A stretch of 64,000 nt of DNA from DASXAI01 sp963798445 (GCA_963798445.1 CAWCTH010000008.1:496001-560000); one strand, 5' to 3'. Numbered from the stretch's first letter, positions 1-8,786 are shown. Numbers and translations are program-made. The notes: generated by a model from the sequence alone, not told the origin.

Positions 1-96
1 GCCGAGGGGGCTCTGGGCCTGGAGGTAGAAGACGCGCTGGCCGGGGCCCCCGATGGTGCCGCTCACCAGCACGACGGTTCCGAGATCGTCGGTCAT
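1..96 (-). CDS. DUF3090 family protein (N-terminal part)
   Basis: This is the first 32 codons of a gene that continues past the window edge. The visible start reads MTDDLGTVVLVSGTIGGPGQ and continues RVFYLQAQ. The G-x-PGQRVFYLQA stretch is characteristic of the start of DUF3090 proteins, which are conserved in actinobacteria and have no settled function. Its ATG overlaps the TGA of the upstream histidine phosphatase by four bases (ATGA), so the two are translationally coupled. The same gene pair occurs in many actinobacteria (MSMEG_4193 region), which supports the call although only the N-terminus is visible. Confidence 0.75.
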   Translation of the reverse strand, partial: MTDDLGTVVLVSGTIGGPGQRVFYLQAQSPLG

Positions 97-777
97 CACG
101 ACACCTTGAGCTGGCTCAGCGAGCCGCCCGTCGAGTTCACGGTGAGCACGACGGGCGTGCCCTGTCCGTAGGCGACGGCGGTGACCGAGCACGTGGAGAT
201 CACGATCCGCTGGAAGAGGTCGAGGTGGGTGCCGAGGGCCTGGGCCACGGCCGCCTTGATGGGGTCGGCGTGGGACACGCACACCACGACCCCGCCGCGA
301 TGACGCTCGACCAGCCGCTGCACGGCGCCGACCATGCGGTTCTGCATCTCGAGGAAGCTCTCGCCGCCGGGGAAGCGGAACCCGCTCGGGATAGCCCTGC
401 ACCGTGCGCCACTCGGGCAGCTTCATGAGCTTCTTGAGCTCGGCGCCGGTCCACTCGCCGAAGTCGCACTCCAGCAGCCCTCGGTCGATGATGACCTTCT
501 GCTTGCGGGCCGCGGCGATGGGCGCGGCGGTTTCGCGGGCCCGTTCCAGCGGCGAGGCGTACACGGCGTCGAGGCGGGACAGCTCGGCCAGCCGGGCCGC
601 CGCTGCTGCCGCTTGCTCGATCCCCGCCTCGGACAGGTGCAGACCGGGGGCCCGGCCGGGCAGGTGCTTGCCGGTCGTGGCGGTCTGCCCGTGACGGACG
701 AAGAGCACGAGCGTGGGGGGTTCGGGCTTGGTTGGACGAGTGGAGGGTCGTGTCGAGGCACGCCGAGTGGTGGCCAT
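96..777 (-). CDS. Histidine phosphatase family protein (MSMEG_4193-like), frameshifted
   Basis: Phosphoglycerate-mutase-like histidine phosphatase. From the ATG at 777 the frame shows the catalytic RHG motif (RHGQT, about residues 28-32), then YASPLERARETA and LLECDFGEWTGAEL, all typical of the family. Near 385-395 the frame is lost. The rest continues one base over as SGFRFPGGESFLEMQNRM, then the second catalytic His in VVCVSHADPIKAA, and ends at TGA 96-98. The reassembled protein of about 226 residues has normal family length. The break is a single-base indel near a CCC run and may be a sequencing error. The phosphatase substrate is unknown. It is coupled to DUF3090 downstream, and its start abuts the divergent udgB start. 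Confidence 0.8.
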
Positions 778-1531
778 GGTCAGTGGATCAACCTACCGTC
801 GCAGCGTGGATTCGCTCGCCGCCATCAGCGCTGAGATCGTGGCCTGCCGGGCCTGTCCGCGCCTGGTGGCGTGGCGTGAGCGGGTCGGTCGCGAGAAGCG
901 GGCGGCCTACGCCGGCGAGGACTACTGGGCCCGCCCGGTGCCGGGGTTCGGGTCCCCCGAGCCGTCGATCGTGGTGGTGGGACTGGCCCCGGCGGCCCAC
1001 GGTGGCAACCGCACGGGGCGGGTCTTCACCGGCGATCGCTCGGGCGATTGGCTCTTTCGTTCGTTGTGGCGGGCGGGCCTGGCCAACCAACCCGAGAGCC
1101 GCTCACGCGACGACGGGCTGCAGCTCTTCCACACCTACATCGCCGCCATCGTGCGCTGCGCGCCACCGGCCAACAAGCCGACCGTGGACGAGCGCGACCG
1201 CTGCCGGCCGTACTTCGAGCGGGAGCTGGCCGTGATTCCCGCGGTGCGGGTGATCGTGTGCCTGGGCAACTTCGCCTACGAGAACGTGGCCGCGACCGTG
1301 GGGTTGCGGCCCCGGCCTCGGTTCGGCCATGGGGTCGAGGCGCCGGCCCCGAGTGGCGTGACGGTGCTGTGCTCGTTCCACCCAAGCCAGCAGAACACGT
1401 TCACCGGCCGGCTCACCGAGCCGATGTTGGATGCGGTGTTCCTACGGGCCCGGACGCTGGCCGGACCTCGCGGAGCAGTGAGCCCCGAACGCGAACCAAA
1501 GTCGGAGCCACGGCGTACACCAGCACCATGA
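776..1531 (+). CDS. Uracil-DNA glycosylase, family 5 (UdgB-like)
   Basis: A 251-residue DNA repair enzyme that removes uracil, and in this family other deaminated bases, from DNA. The N-terminus has the Cys pair of the 4Fe-4S site (CRACP, residues 24-28); further Cys residues lie in IVRCAPP and VIVCLGN. The family 5 active-site motif GLAPAAHGGNRTGRVFTGD spans about residues 69-87, and the second motif HPSQQNTFTGRLT lies near residue 200. The usual polar catalytic residue of families 1 and 4 is replaced by Ala (GLAPA), as in UdgB. I chose the ATG at 776 because it gives the normal family N-terminus. It shares bases with the divergent phosphatase start, leaving almost no room for separate promoters. 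The last 30 residues are Pro/Arg-rich and probably disordered. Confidence 0.9.
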   Translation: MVSGSTYRRSVDSLAAISAEIVACRACPRLVAWRERVGREKRAAYAGEDYWARPVPGFGSPEPSIVVVGLAPAAHGGNRTGRVFTGDRSGDWLFRSLWRAGLANQPESRSRDDGLQLFHTYIAAIVRCAPPANKPTVDERDRCRPYFERELAVIPAVRVIVCLGNFAYENVAATVGLRPRPRFGHGVEAPAPSGVTVLCSFHPSQQNTFTGRLTEPMLDAVFLRARTLAGPRGAVSPEREPKSEPRRTPAP

Positions 1532-1689
1532 CCCCGAACCCGTTCCCTCGCCCTCGCAGCCCCGCCCCCGGGCGCCCGACGTCGTTTCTGGGCCGCCCCA
1601 CCCACCGTTGGCGCGCCGTGCCCCCACGCCCGGCGCCGCCGTCAACGCAGTGAGCAGCAGAACCTGGCGTTGATCAGGGCTGCCGGACG

Positions 1690-1742
1690 AACCGACGCGC
1701 GATACCGGTCACATACGAGGTCAACGCGCATCAGTTCGCCGG
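1690..1742 (+). repeat. Convergent-junction repeat, copy A
   Basis: First of four related sequences of about 50 bp. It starts ACCGACGCGCGATACC, continues GTCACATACGAGG and ends GCGCATCAGTTCGCCGG. It aligns without gaps to the copy at 5303-5356, with about seven mismatches. It lies between the udgB stop and the stop of the converging F420-type gene. No open reading frame is shared by the copies, so a DNA- or RNA-level role such as transcription end or mRNA 3' structure is more likely than a peptide. Confidence 0.7.
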
Positions 1743-1765
1743 CGAGCCGTCGCCCGCCGCACCCG

Positions 1766-2948
1766 CTACGCGCGCGGTGCCGGTGCGGCGGCCGGCGCCG
1801 CCGCCTTCTTCTTGGGCGGCGGCACGCCCACCTTGACCTCGGGCGCCGCGAAGTCGGGCCAGCGCCGCCGGCTCACGATCGACAGCGTGCGCAGCAGCTT
1901 CATCGCCTTCTCGTCGGTGTCGGCCGGGCGGGAGATGATGGCGCCGGTCTCCGATCATGCGCGACACGATCTCCCGGCCGAGGTCGGTGCGCACCAGCAC
2001 GAGCGTCCAGTCGTTGTCCTCGCCGATGCCGCCGGTGGAGATGTCGGCGTGCTCGGCGGCGAAGTCGGGGCACATCTTGCAGCCCTCGCGCGTCCACTGG
2101 TGGCACTCCTTCAGGTCGATCTCGTGGTACGAGCCGTCCTTCATCCAGATCTGGAAGACGCCCTTGATGTTCATCTTCACCATGTCTTCCTTGCTGCAGG
2201 CCGTACTTGGCCTCGAAGAGCTCCGGGAAGATGGCGTCGTCGAACGTCTTGGAGCACAGCAGCCCGATGTTGAACACGAACGGCTTGCCCGCCTTGCCGA
2301 CCTTGCGGTGCCACATGACCGGCGGCACCGACGACTGGCAGCTCATGCCCACCAGCGCGAGCTTGAGTAGCCCTTCTCGAGGGCCTCGCTTGATGGCGAG
2401 GGTGTTGGCCGAGTACGTGTAGCGGCTGCCGGCCGACGCCAGGATCTCGTCCTTGTTGCGGGCGATGCCGGGCTGGGCCTTCCACGATGCTGCCGTCGCC
2501 CTCGAGGAACGAGGTGAGGGCGCAGTCGATGTAGCCCTCCTCCATGGCCCAGATGAGCAGGGCCGAGACGAACCCGCCGTCCTGGCCGATCTGGTGGACC
2601 ATGTCGTCGGAGGCCCGGCACAGGAGCAGGTCCTTGGTGATGCCGTACATCTCGCTCGGCTCGCGCTCGCGGCCGAACAGGTGCTCGTTGGCGTCGGGCT
2701 CCCACGCGCGGAAGCGGGGGCAGGCCCGGGTGCAGCGAGGTGCAGCCCTTCTGGCCGTGGGTGCAGTCGGTCGGGCCGAGCTCGTCTTCGAGGTGGAACG
2801 GCTTGTAGTGGCCGGTCTCGTGGTTGTAGCCGATGACGTCGTGGGGGCAGGCGATGACGCACCCGGCGCAGCCGGTGCACAGGCCGGTCGTGATGACCTC
2901 CTCGTACAGCTCCTTCCACTGCGCTGTCCAACGGGTCGGCGTGGCCAT
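1766..2948 (-). pseudogene. Coenzyme F420 hydrogenase/dehydrogenase beta-subunit family gene, multiply frameshifted
   Basis: The gene starts MATPTRWTAQWKELYEEV at 2948 and carries a 4Fe-4S motif (LCTGCAGCVIACPHDV) typical of FrhB/FdhB-type proteins, which couple F420 to electron carriers. Family-like sequence continues to TAG 1766-1768 only by changing frame about five times: near 2735 (into FRAWEPDANEHLFG), 2480 (into GIARNKDEILASAG), 2375 (into KLALVGMSCQSSVPP), 2190 (into KEDMVKMNIKGVFQ) and 1950 (into GAIISRPADTDEKAMK). Summed over frames it is about 390 residues, the full family length, ending in an Ala/Pro/Lys-rich tail. No domain is missing, so this is either a cluster of sequencing indels or a very recent pseudogene. 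F420-dependent enzymes lie nearby (7313-8182 and 24303-25265). Confidence 0.75.
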
Positions 2949-2997
2949 CCGCGCGCATGGTAGGGGTCAGCCTGGTGGGGGCCGACTTCCACCGACC

Positions 2998-3013
2998 TTG
3001 ACCCGTGGGTCAA
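2998..3013. promoter_or_regulatory. Perfect 7-2-7 inverted repeat (candidate operator)
   Basis: TTGACCCGTGGGTCAA is a perfect palindrome (TTGACCC-GT-GGGTCAA) ending nine bases before the acyl-CoA dehydrogenase ATG, in the 74-bp divergent gap shared with the F420-type gene. Size and symmetry fit a dimeric repressor of the TetR type. No regulator gene is adjacent, so the cognate factor is unknown. Confidence 0.6.
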
Positions 3014-3022
3014 GATGGAGGC

Positions 3023-4265
3023 ATGGATCTGAGCTACCCGCCGGAAGCCGAGCAGTTCCGCAAGGAGATCCGGACTTGGTTGGAGGACAACCTGCCCGAG
3101 GGGTGGTTCGAGCCGGGCTTCGAGTGAAGGGCGCCGACCGGGCCGCGGTTCAACGAGCAGTGGCCCAGCAAGCTCTACGGCGGAGGGTGGATCTGCGCCG
3201 CCTGGCCCAAGGAGTACGGCGGCAAGGGCCTGTCGACGATGGAGAACGTGGTGCTGGCGGAGGAGTTCGCCCGGGCCAAGGCGCCGCTGCGGGCCGACTT
3301 CTTCGGCGACACCCTCGTCGGGCCCACCATCCTGCAGTGGGGCACCGAGGAGCAGAAGCAGGAGTTCCTGCCCCAGATCATGAAGGGTGAGGTGCGCTGG
3401 TGCCAGGGCTTCAGTGAGCCCAACTCTGGCTCGGACCTGGCCTCCCTCAAGACGACGGCGGTGCTCGACGGCGACGAGTGGGTCATCAACGGCCAGAAGG
3501 TCTGGACCACGCAGGCGCAGTTCGCCGACTACGTCTTCCTGCTCGCCCGCACCGACCCCACGGCGCCGAAGCACAAGGGCATCTCGTACCTCCTGGTGCC
3601 GATGAAGCAGCCGGGCATCGAGGTGCGGGGCATCACCCAGCCCGACGGCACGGCCGAGTTCAACGAGGTCTTCTTCGACAACGCCCGCTGCCCCAAGGAC
3701 AACGTCGTCGGCGGCCTGAACAACGGCTGGATCGTGGCCAACACCACGCTGGCCCACGAGCGGGGCATGTCGGCCACGACCAGCTTCCGGCGCTTCGTCG
3801 ACGAATTCGACGCCATGACCACCGAGGCCCGGCGCAACGGCGCCATCGACGATCCGCTCATCCGCCAGCGCCTGATGCGCTACCGCAGCAAGATCGAGAT
3901 CCTTCGCATCAACGGCCTGCGGGCGCTGTCGGCCACGCTCAACGGCAAGAAGGACCCAGGCGTGAGTGCGCTGGGCGCCTCGAACAAGATGTTCTGGTCG
4001 GAGATGCATCGCGACGCCATGGAGCTGGCCCTCGACATCTACGGTGCCCAGTCGCTGCTCACGGACGTCGGGCCGCCCGACGGGGGCTGGCCAGCCACGA
4101 TGCGGGGCACCAGCGTGACCGGCTACCGCGTGCAGCCCGATGCTGTCGGCTTTCTTCTTCTCCCGCTCGGAGACGATCTGGGGCGGCACGGCCGAGATCC
4201 AGCGCAACATCGTCGGCGAGCGCGTCCTCGGCCTGCCGAAGGAGCCGAAAGCGCCGAACGAATAG
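3023..4265 (+). CDS. Acyl-CoA dehydrogenase, interrupted by a TGA and a late frameshift
   Basis: FAD-dependent acyl-CoA dehydrogenase (alpha,beta-dehydrogenation of a CoA thioester) of about 413 residues. Start MDLSYPPEAEQFRKEIRTWL at 3023. An in-frame TGA at 3125-3127 (codon 35) interrupts it, and the same frame then continues RFNEQWPSKLYGGGWICAAW. Family motifs follow: FSEPNSGSDLASL, DEWVINGQKVWTT and a middle domain to GYRVQPDA. Near 4139 the frame shifts and the C-terminus continues as MLSAFFFSRSETIWGGTAEI then QRNIVGERVLGLP, ending at TAG 4263-4265. The GGTAEIQRN motif confirms the family. The TGA is either a base error or a nonsense mutation. Substrate is unknown. The palindrome at 2998-3013 probably controls it. 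Confidence 0.8.
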
Positions 4266-4337
4266 GCCCAACCAGCCATCCGGTTATGGTCCCCGTTCGT
4301 ACGTCCCTGAAGGGGTTACTGACGAAAGGGTCACTTC

Positions 4338-5225
4338 ATGAGAACACGCGTTGTCATCGCCGCATCTGCGGCCGCCGTCGGTCTGGCCGCGGCGGCCTTC
4401 ATCGTGCCGGGGGTGGCCAGCGGCAACGCACGGGACACCGCTGGGACTGGGAAGGCCGCCGCCGCGCTGGCGACACCGCTGGTCGCCCAGCTGAGCGGGG
4501 CCAACGAGGTGCCGCCAGCCGACCCGGACGGCACGGGTGCGGCCTCGGTCACCATCGATCCGGTCACGGGCGAGCTCTGCTACGACGTCTCCGCCGCTGA
4601 CATCGGCACCGTCGTGATGGGTCACATCCATCGCGGCGCCGCCGGCATCAACGGACCCGTCGTGGTGCCCTTCACCGCGCTGCCAGGTGCCGACGCGGCC
4701 GCCGCCTGCACCACCATCGACCTCACGCTGGCGGGCGAGATCCTGGCTACGCCGGCCGACTTCTACGTGAACCTCCACACCGGCGACTTCCCCGCCGGGG
4801 CCATCCGCGGCCAACTCGCGGTCGGCGCGCCGCCCGCCGGGGCGGCTCACTTCCTGCCCGTCCCATTGCGGGCCTACGACTCCCGCGTCGACGCCGCGGG
4901 TCCGCTGAAGAGCGGCGAGACGCGCACGGTCAGCCTGCAGACGGGTATGCCGCTCGGTAGCAGCGTGGCCGAACTGGCCGTGCCGGCCGGCGCGACGGGC
5001 GCCATCGTGAACATCACGGTGACCGAGACGGTGAACGGGGGCTACGTGAAGCTGTACTCGGCCGCCATCACCGAGCCGGCCACCAGCACCATCAACTGGT
5101 CCCAGACCGGCGAGAACCTCGCCGTGAACACGTCCGTCGCCGTGAACGGCGCCGGTCAGGTGAAGATCACGGGCGGGGTGAACGACACCCAGGTCCTGAT
5201 CGACGTCGTGGGCTTCTACTTCTAA
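4338..5225 (+). CDS. Secreted CHRD-domain protein
   Basis: A 295-residue exported protein. It begins with a Sec signal peptide (MRTRVVIAASAAAVGLAAAA, cleavage probably near residue 29). Residues of about 47-165 form a CHRD domain, starting LVAQLSGANEVPPADPDGTG, with the conserved GHIHRGAAG and NLHTGDFPAGAIRGQL. The C-terminal half (about 175-295) is a beta-rich domain found repeatedly on actinobacterial surface proteins, with RAYDSR, VPAGATGAIVNIT and TSTINW, ending in LIDVVGFYF. No catalytic residues are apparent, so a cell-surface or matrix role is an inference. A GA-rich stretch (ACGAAAGGGT) precedes the ATG. A strong terminator follows at 5251-5277. Confidence 0.85.
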   Translation: MRTRVVIAASAAAVGLAAAAFIVPGVASGNARDTAGTGKAAAALATPLVAQLSGANEVPPADPDGTGAASVTIDPVTGELCYDVSAADIGTVVMGHIHRGAAGINGPVVVPFTALPGADAAAACTTIDLTLAGEILATPADFYVNLHTGDFPAGAIRGQLAVGAPPAGAAHFLPVPLRAYDSRVDAAGPLKSGETRTVSLQTGMPLGSSVAELAVPAGATGAIVNITVTETVNGGYVKLYSAAITEPATSTINWSQTGENLAVNTSVAVNGAGQVKITGGVNDTQVLIDVVGFYF

Positions 5226-5250
5226 GCGCCCAGCCGTTCCATCCAGGCGG

Positions 5251-5277
5251 ACCGCCCCCGTCACCGACGGGGGCGGT
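5251..5277 (+). terminator. Strong stem-loop terminator after the CHRD gene
   Basis: ACCGCCCCCGTC (5251-5262) and GACGGGGGCGGT (5266-5277) pair perfectly over 12 bp around an ACC loop, 26 bases after the CHRD stop. There is no long T tract, which is normal for a high-GC actinobacterium. The structure also faces the converging SDR gene. Confidence 0.8.
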
Positions 5278-5302
5278 TCCGCGCCACCGGTGCGCCGCAC
5301 CA

Positions 5303-5356
5303 CCAACCGACGCGCGTTGTCCGTCACATACGAGGCGAAAGCGCATCAGTTCGCCG
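5303..5356 (+). repeat. Convergent-junction repeat, copy B
   Basis: Contains ACCGACGCGCGTTGTCC, then GTCACATACGAGG and GCGCATCAGTTCGCCGG. It is identical over 33 bases to the reverse complement of copy C (18278-18330). It lies between the CHRD terminator and the stop of the converging SDR gene, 31 bases before that stop. Confidence 0.75.
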
Positions 5357-5387
5357 GGGTTGGTGGCGCCCTGACGCCGAGCGTGGT

Positions 5388-6317
5388 TCAGATGGCGTCG
5401 AAGGTGACACCGGTCAGTCGTTCGGACGCCGCCCAGAGCCGCGCTGCCAGTTCGGCGTCGAGGGCGCGATGGGGTGGCGCGACCATCGTCGGGTGGCCGC
5501 GAAGCGACCCCGGACCGTCGGGGCCGTAGTAGTCGCCCCCGTGGACGTCGGGCTCGGTGGCGGCGTACAGCAGGGGCAGGGCGCCGGCAGCGGCCGATTG
5601 GCCCAGGAGCTGAGCGCCGAGCGCGGAGGCGTGGGCGCGGATCGGGTGGCCCTGGGTTCTCGAGGCGGCGGCCTGCAGATTGGTGGCGGCGAACCCGGGA
5701 TGGGCGGCCACGCTCATGAGCCCGGTGCCGGCGGCGGCGGCCCGCCGGTCCAGCTCGAAGGCGAAGAGCAGATTGGCCAGCTTCGACTGCGCGTAGGCCG
5801 CCCAGCGCCAGTACCGGCGCTCACCTTGGAGGTCGTCGAAGTGGATCCGGCCGGTCTGTGCCACCACGCTGCTCACCGTCACGACGCGGGAGCCCGGCCG
5901 CACGAGGAGGGCCGGTAGCAGCAGGCCGGTCAGCGCGAAATGGCCGAGGTGGTTGGTGCCGAACTGCATCTCGAAGCCATCAGCCGTCCGGCGCCGGGGG
6001 AGCGCCATGACCCCGGCGTTGTTGACGAGCACGTCGATGGGGTGGCCGTCGCCGAGCAGCGTGGTGGCGAAGGACCGCACGGACGCGAGGTCAGCCAGAT
6101 CGACGATGGCCACCACGGCGCTGGCACCGGGCACCTCGGCCTCTACCCGCTCCACAGCGCCCTGTGCCCTGGTGGCATCGCGGCTCGCCATCACCACGTT
6201 CGCGCCGTGGCGCGCCAGCTCCAGGGCGGTGTGGAAGCCGAGTCCACTGTTGGCTCCGGTCACGACCGCCGTTCGGCCCGACAGGGGCGGGATGTCGTCG
6301 GCCGTCCAGGAGCTCAC
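5388..6317 (-). CDS. SDR family oxidoreductase (retinol dehydrogenase/WW-oxidoreductase-like)
   Basis: A 309-residue NAD(P)-dependent short-chain dehydrogenase. The Rossmann motif TGANSGLG lies at about residues 20-27, NNAGVMALP follows, and the catalytic Tyr/Lys pair is in YAQSKLAN. The long C-terminal part with HPGFAATNLQ resembles the retinol dehydrogenase/WW-domain oxidoreductase subgroup rather than FabG. Substrate is not predictable. The gene stands alone, with a convergent repeat downstream and the divergent TMEM175 gene 39 bases upstream. Confidence 0.85.
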   Translation of the reverse strand: MSSWTADDIPPLSGRTAVVTGANSGLGFHTALELARHGANVVMASRDATRAQGAVERVEAEVPGASAVVAIVDLADLASVRSFATTLLGDGHPIDVLVNNAGVMALPRRRTADGFEMQFGTNHLGHFALTGLLLPALLVRPGSRVVTVSSVVAQTGRIHFDDLQGERRYWRWAAYAQSKLANLLFAFELDRRAAAAGTGLMSVAAHPGFAATNLQAAASRTQGHPIRAHASALGAQLLGQSAAAGALPLLYAATEPDVHGGDYYGPDGPGSLRGHPTMVAPPHRALDAELAARLWAASERLTGVTFDAI

Positions 6318-6356
6318 GGCGGAACGGTAGGGCGACGCCGGTAGGTTCCGCCGTCA

Positions 6357-6977
6357 GTGATCTCCAAGGGCAGGCTCGAGGCGTTCTCCGATGGCGTGTT
6401 CGCCATCGTGATCACGCTGCTCGCCTTCGATCTCCGCGCGCCGGAACACGAAGCCGGCGTGTCCCTGGCATCGGCGCTGTGGGACAAGTGGCCGGCCTAC
6501 ATCGCCTACGTCGTCGGGTTCATCCAGATCGGGGTGATGTGGCTGAACCACCACCGGATCTTCCAGCAGGTGCGCGAGGTCGACGGCGTCGCGCTGGTGC
6601 TCAACCTGAACCTCCTGCTGTGGGTCGCCGTGATCCCGTTCCCCACGTCGGTCGTGGCCGCCTACTTGCGCGATGGCGGCAGCGACGCCGCTACCGCCAT
6701 GTTCGTGTTCAGCGCGGTCCTGCTGGCGAACGCCATCTCGTTCTGTGCGCTCTACGCCTGGATCACCCACGACGAGCGCATCATCGGCACGCTGCCCGAG
6801 CGATCCGTCGTGCGGGCCGCTCGTATCCGGTTCGGCATCGGCCTCGGCGTGTACGGCCTCGCCGTCGCGCTGTCGTGGTTCGTGCCGGTCGCCGTGCTGG
6901 CCCTGCACTTCGCCATGGGGCTCTACTACGCCTTCGATCAGGCGACAGTGTCGAACCGCGTCGCTGCCGACTCGTAG
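6357..6977 (+). CDS. TMEM175-family potassium channel-like membrane protein (DUF1211)
   Basis: A 206-residue integral membrane protein starting at GTG 6357. It opens with the family hallmark RLEAFSDGVFAIVITLLAFD (R-x3-FSDGVFAI), followed by several hydrophobic segments including AYIAYVVGFIQIGVMWLNHH and ALSWFVPVAVLALHFAMGLY. Bacterial members form K+-selective channels as tetramers of this six-helix unit. Length and motif match. It is followed 10 bases later by the Dabb gene on the same strand, possibly cotranscribed. Confidence 0.85.
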   Translation: MISKGRLEAFSDGVFAIVITLLAFDLRAPEHEAGVSLASALWDKWPAYIAYVVGFIQIGVMWLNHHRIFQQVREVDGVALVLNLNLLLWVAVIPFPTSVVAAYLRDGGSDAATAMFVFSAVLLANAISFCALYAWITHDERIIGTLPERSVVRAARIRFGIGLGVYGLAVALSWFVPVAVLALHFAMGLYYAFDQATVSNRVAADS

Positions 6978-6987
6978 GGTCGCGGTC

Positions 6988-7299
6988 ATGTTCCGCCATG
7001 TCGTGCTGTTCAAGTGGAAGCCGGGCACCAGTGCCGACACGGTGGCCGCCGTCGTCGCCGGTCTCACCGCCTGCGCCGCCGCTCTCCCGGTCACGCGTGC
7101 CTACACCTGCGGTCCGGACGTGCGGGCGGCAGGCAGTCAGGCGGGCAGCGAAGACCGCTTCGACTTCGGTGTCGTCGCCGACTTCGACGACGAGGACGGC
7201 TGGCGCGTCTATGACGCGGACCCCGAGCACAACCGTCTACGGGCCGAGCTGATCCGTCCGCTCGTCGCCCAGCGGGTCACCATCCAGTTCGAGATCTAG
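6988..7299 (+). CDS. Dabb domain protein (stress-responsive alpha/beta barrel)
   Basis: A 103-residue protein beginning MFRHVVLFKWKPGTSADTV, the standard start of Dabb (A/B barrel) proteins, where an early His and the FKWK strand are conserved. The middle DFGVVADFDDEDGWRVYDAD and the HNRLRAELIRPLV region also fit. These small dimeric proteins resemble EthD and heme-degrading monooxygenases; the exact role here is unknown. It ends 14 bases from the converging F420-type oxidoreductase. Confidence 0.8.
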   Translation: MFRHVVLFKWKPGTSADTVAAVVAGLTACAAALPVTRAYTCGPDVRAAGSQAGSEDRFDFGVVADFDDEDGWRVYDADPEHNRLRAELIRPLVAQRVTIQFEI

Positions 7300-7312
7300 C
7301 CGGCGGCCTGGG

Positions 7313-8182
7313 TCAGCCCTGCAATCCGAGGGCCTCGGCCGCCTGGGTCAGAGCGTCGAGGTGGCCGTCAACCGCGCCGAGCCCTGCGCCCATCGTGTTG
7401 ACGGACAGATGGGAGGTCCCGGCGTTGCGCCACCGCTCGACGTGGTCGACCAGCGTGGCGGCGCCGCCCTCGCCCCAGCTCACCCGGCCCTCCATGCCGA
7501 TGGCCGCCGGGTCGCGACCGGCCTCCTTGGCGGCCGCGTCCACGGTGGCGCGGGCGTCGTCGAGCTTGGGCCCGGGCAGCACCTGCGGGAACCAGCCGTC
7601 GGCCAACCGCCCGGTGCGCCGGTAGGCCGCCGGCGAGGAGCCGCCCAGCCAGATCGGGATGGGACGCTGGACCGGCATGGGAGCGAGCCCGGCGCCGGTC
7701 ACGGTCTCGTAGTCGCCGTTGAAGGTCACGCTCTGGTCGGTCCACAACCGCCGCAACAGCCCGATCTGCTCCTCCTCCCGCTTGCCCCGGTCGGTGAAGC
7801 TCTTGCCCAGGGCCTCGTACTCGACGGCGTTCCAGCCGACCCCGATGCCGAAGCGCAGCTTGCCCTCGGTGAGCAGGTCGACCTCGGCTGCCTGCTTGGC
7901 CACCAGGGCGGTCTGGCGCTGCGGCAGGATGATGACGCCGGTGACCAGTTCCAGCGTCGTGATGGCGGCCAGGTAGCCGAACAGGACGAGCGGCTCGTGG
8001 AAGGTGGTGTTGAGGTCGTAGGGGCCGCGCCAGGGGGTGTGCACCGCCGGGTCGGCCCCGACGACGTGGTCGTAGGCGAGGATGTGGGCGAAGCCGAGCT
8101 CCTGCACCCGCTCCGCATAGGCCCGTACTGCGCCGGGGTCTGCACCGATCTCTGTCTGCGGGAACACTGCGCCGATCTGCAT
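7313..8182 (-). CDS. LLM class F420-dependent oxidoreductase
   Basis: A 289-residue TIM-barrel protein of the luciferase-like superfamily. Features are the start MQIGAVFPQTEIGADPGAVR, AYDHVVGAD, VTGVIILPQRQTALVAKQAA, LRFGIGVGWNAVEYEALG and IPIWLGGSSPAAYRR. This set is typical of actinobacterial members that use F420 rather than FMN. The substrate is unknown. It runs toward the TMEM175/Dabb pair and lies downstream of the VOC gene on the same strand, separated by 79 bases. Confidence 0.85.
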   Translation of the reverse strand: MQIGAVFPQTEIGADPGAVRAYAERVQELGFAHILAYDHVVGADPAVHTPWRGPYDLNTTFHEPLVLFGYLAAITTLELVTGVIILPQRQTALVAKQAAEVDLLTEGKLRFGIGVGWNAVEYEALGKSFTDRGKREEEQIGLLRRLWTDQSVTFNGDYETVTGAGLAPMPVQRPIPIWLGGSSPAAYRRTGRLADGWFPQVLPGPKLDDARATVDAAAKEAGRDPAAIGMEGRVSWGEGGAATLVDHVERWRNAGTSHLSVNTMGAGLGAVDGHLDALTQAAEALGLQG

Positions 8183-8261
8183 CGGCCTTGTCTAGACCAC
8201 CAGCGGGGACCAGGCGATCTCGGTGATGGAGCCACCCCTCACCGGCGGCGGGCCTGGACGG

Positions 8262-8747
8262 TCACGTTTCGTCGCGAGCACCCCACATCTCTTGCACCTT
8301 GGCGTAGACGCCCTGGTTGTGAGAGATCTCGATGACGTTCCCATCGGGGTCGGCCAGGGCGCAGATGTAGCCGACCGGTGCCGGCAGATCGGCCGGCTCC
8401 CATGCCAGGCAGCCGGCGGCGCGAGCGCGGTCGGCCAGGCGGTCGACATCGGCCCGCTCGGGCATCTCGATGCCGATGTGGGCGAACGGCGCCATGGTCG
8501 GGTGCGGCGATCCCTTCTCACGCCAGAACATGACCAGCACCAGCACGAAGGGGTCGTCGACCTGCCCGGCGTGGCTGAGCCAGGCACTCTGGCCGTCGGC
8601 GTCCTCGCGGCGGTCGAGGAGCACGAGCGGCGTGAACTCCTCGTACCAGCGGATCGACGCATCCAGATCGCCGCTCGGCAGGGCGATGTGGGTCCAGCGC
8701 GGTTGCGTCAACATCGGGGCTCCTCGACGATCGGTTGCGTCCATCAT
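8262..8747 (-). CDS. VOC family (glyoxalase/bleomycin-resistance-like) protein
   Basis: A 161-residue vicinal-oxygen-chelate protein with one full beta-alpha-beta-beta-beta pair: WTHIALPSGDLDASIRWYEE in the N-terminal module and FAHIGIEM plus ALADPDGNVIEISHNQ in the C-terminal module. The His in THIAL and the Glu in VIEISH fit the usual metal ligands. The start could instead be the internal ATG at 8714 (MLTQPRW), which gives a more standard N-terminus. Function is unassigned. It is divergent from the Rieske gene. Confidence 0.8.
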   Translation of the reverse strand: MMDATDRRGAPMLTQPRWTHIALPSGDLDASIRWYEEFTPLVLLDRREDADGQSAWLSHAGQVDDPFVLVLVMFWREKGSPHPTMAPFAHIGIEMPERADVDRLADRARAAGCLAWEPADLPAPVGYICALADPDGNVIEISHNQGVYAKVQEMWGARDET

Positions 8748-8786
8748 CGCCGGAACCCGGCCCTACCGGCGCGCCAGACTGGTCTG

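Noticed and set aside
3125..3127. In-frame TGA as a selenocysteine codon
   Set aside because: Acyl-CoA dehydrogenases have no selenocysteine, the position is not catalytic and no SECIS-like hairpin was seen; a base error or nonsense mutation is simpler.
2177..4279. 700-codon minus-strand open frame
   Set aside because: Most of it is antisense to the acyl-CoA dehydrogenase. Only the portion below 2750 belongs to a gene, one frame of the F420-type gene.
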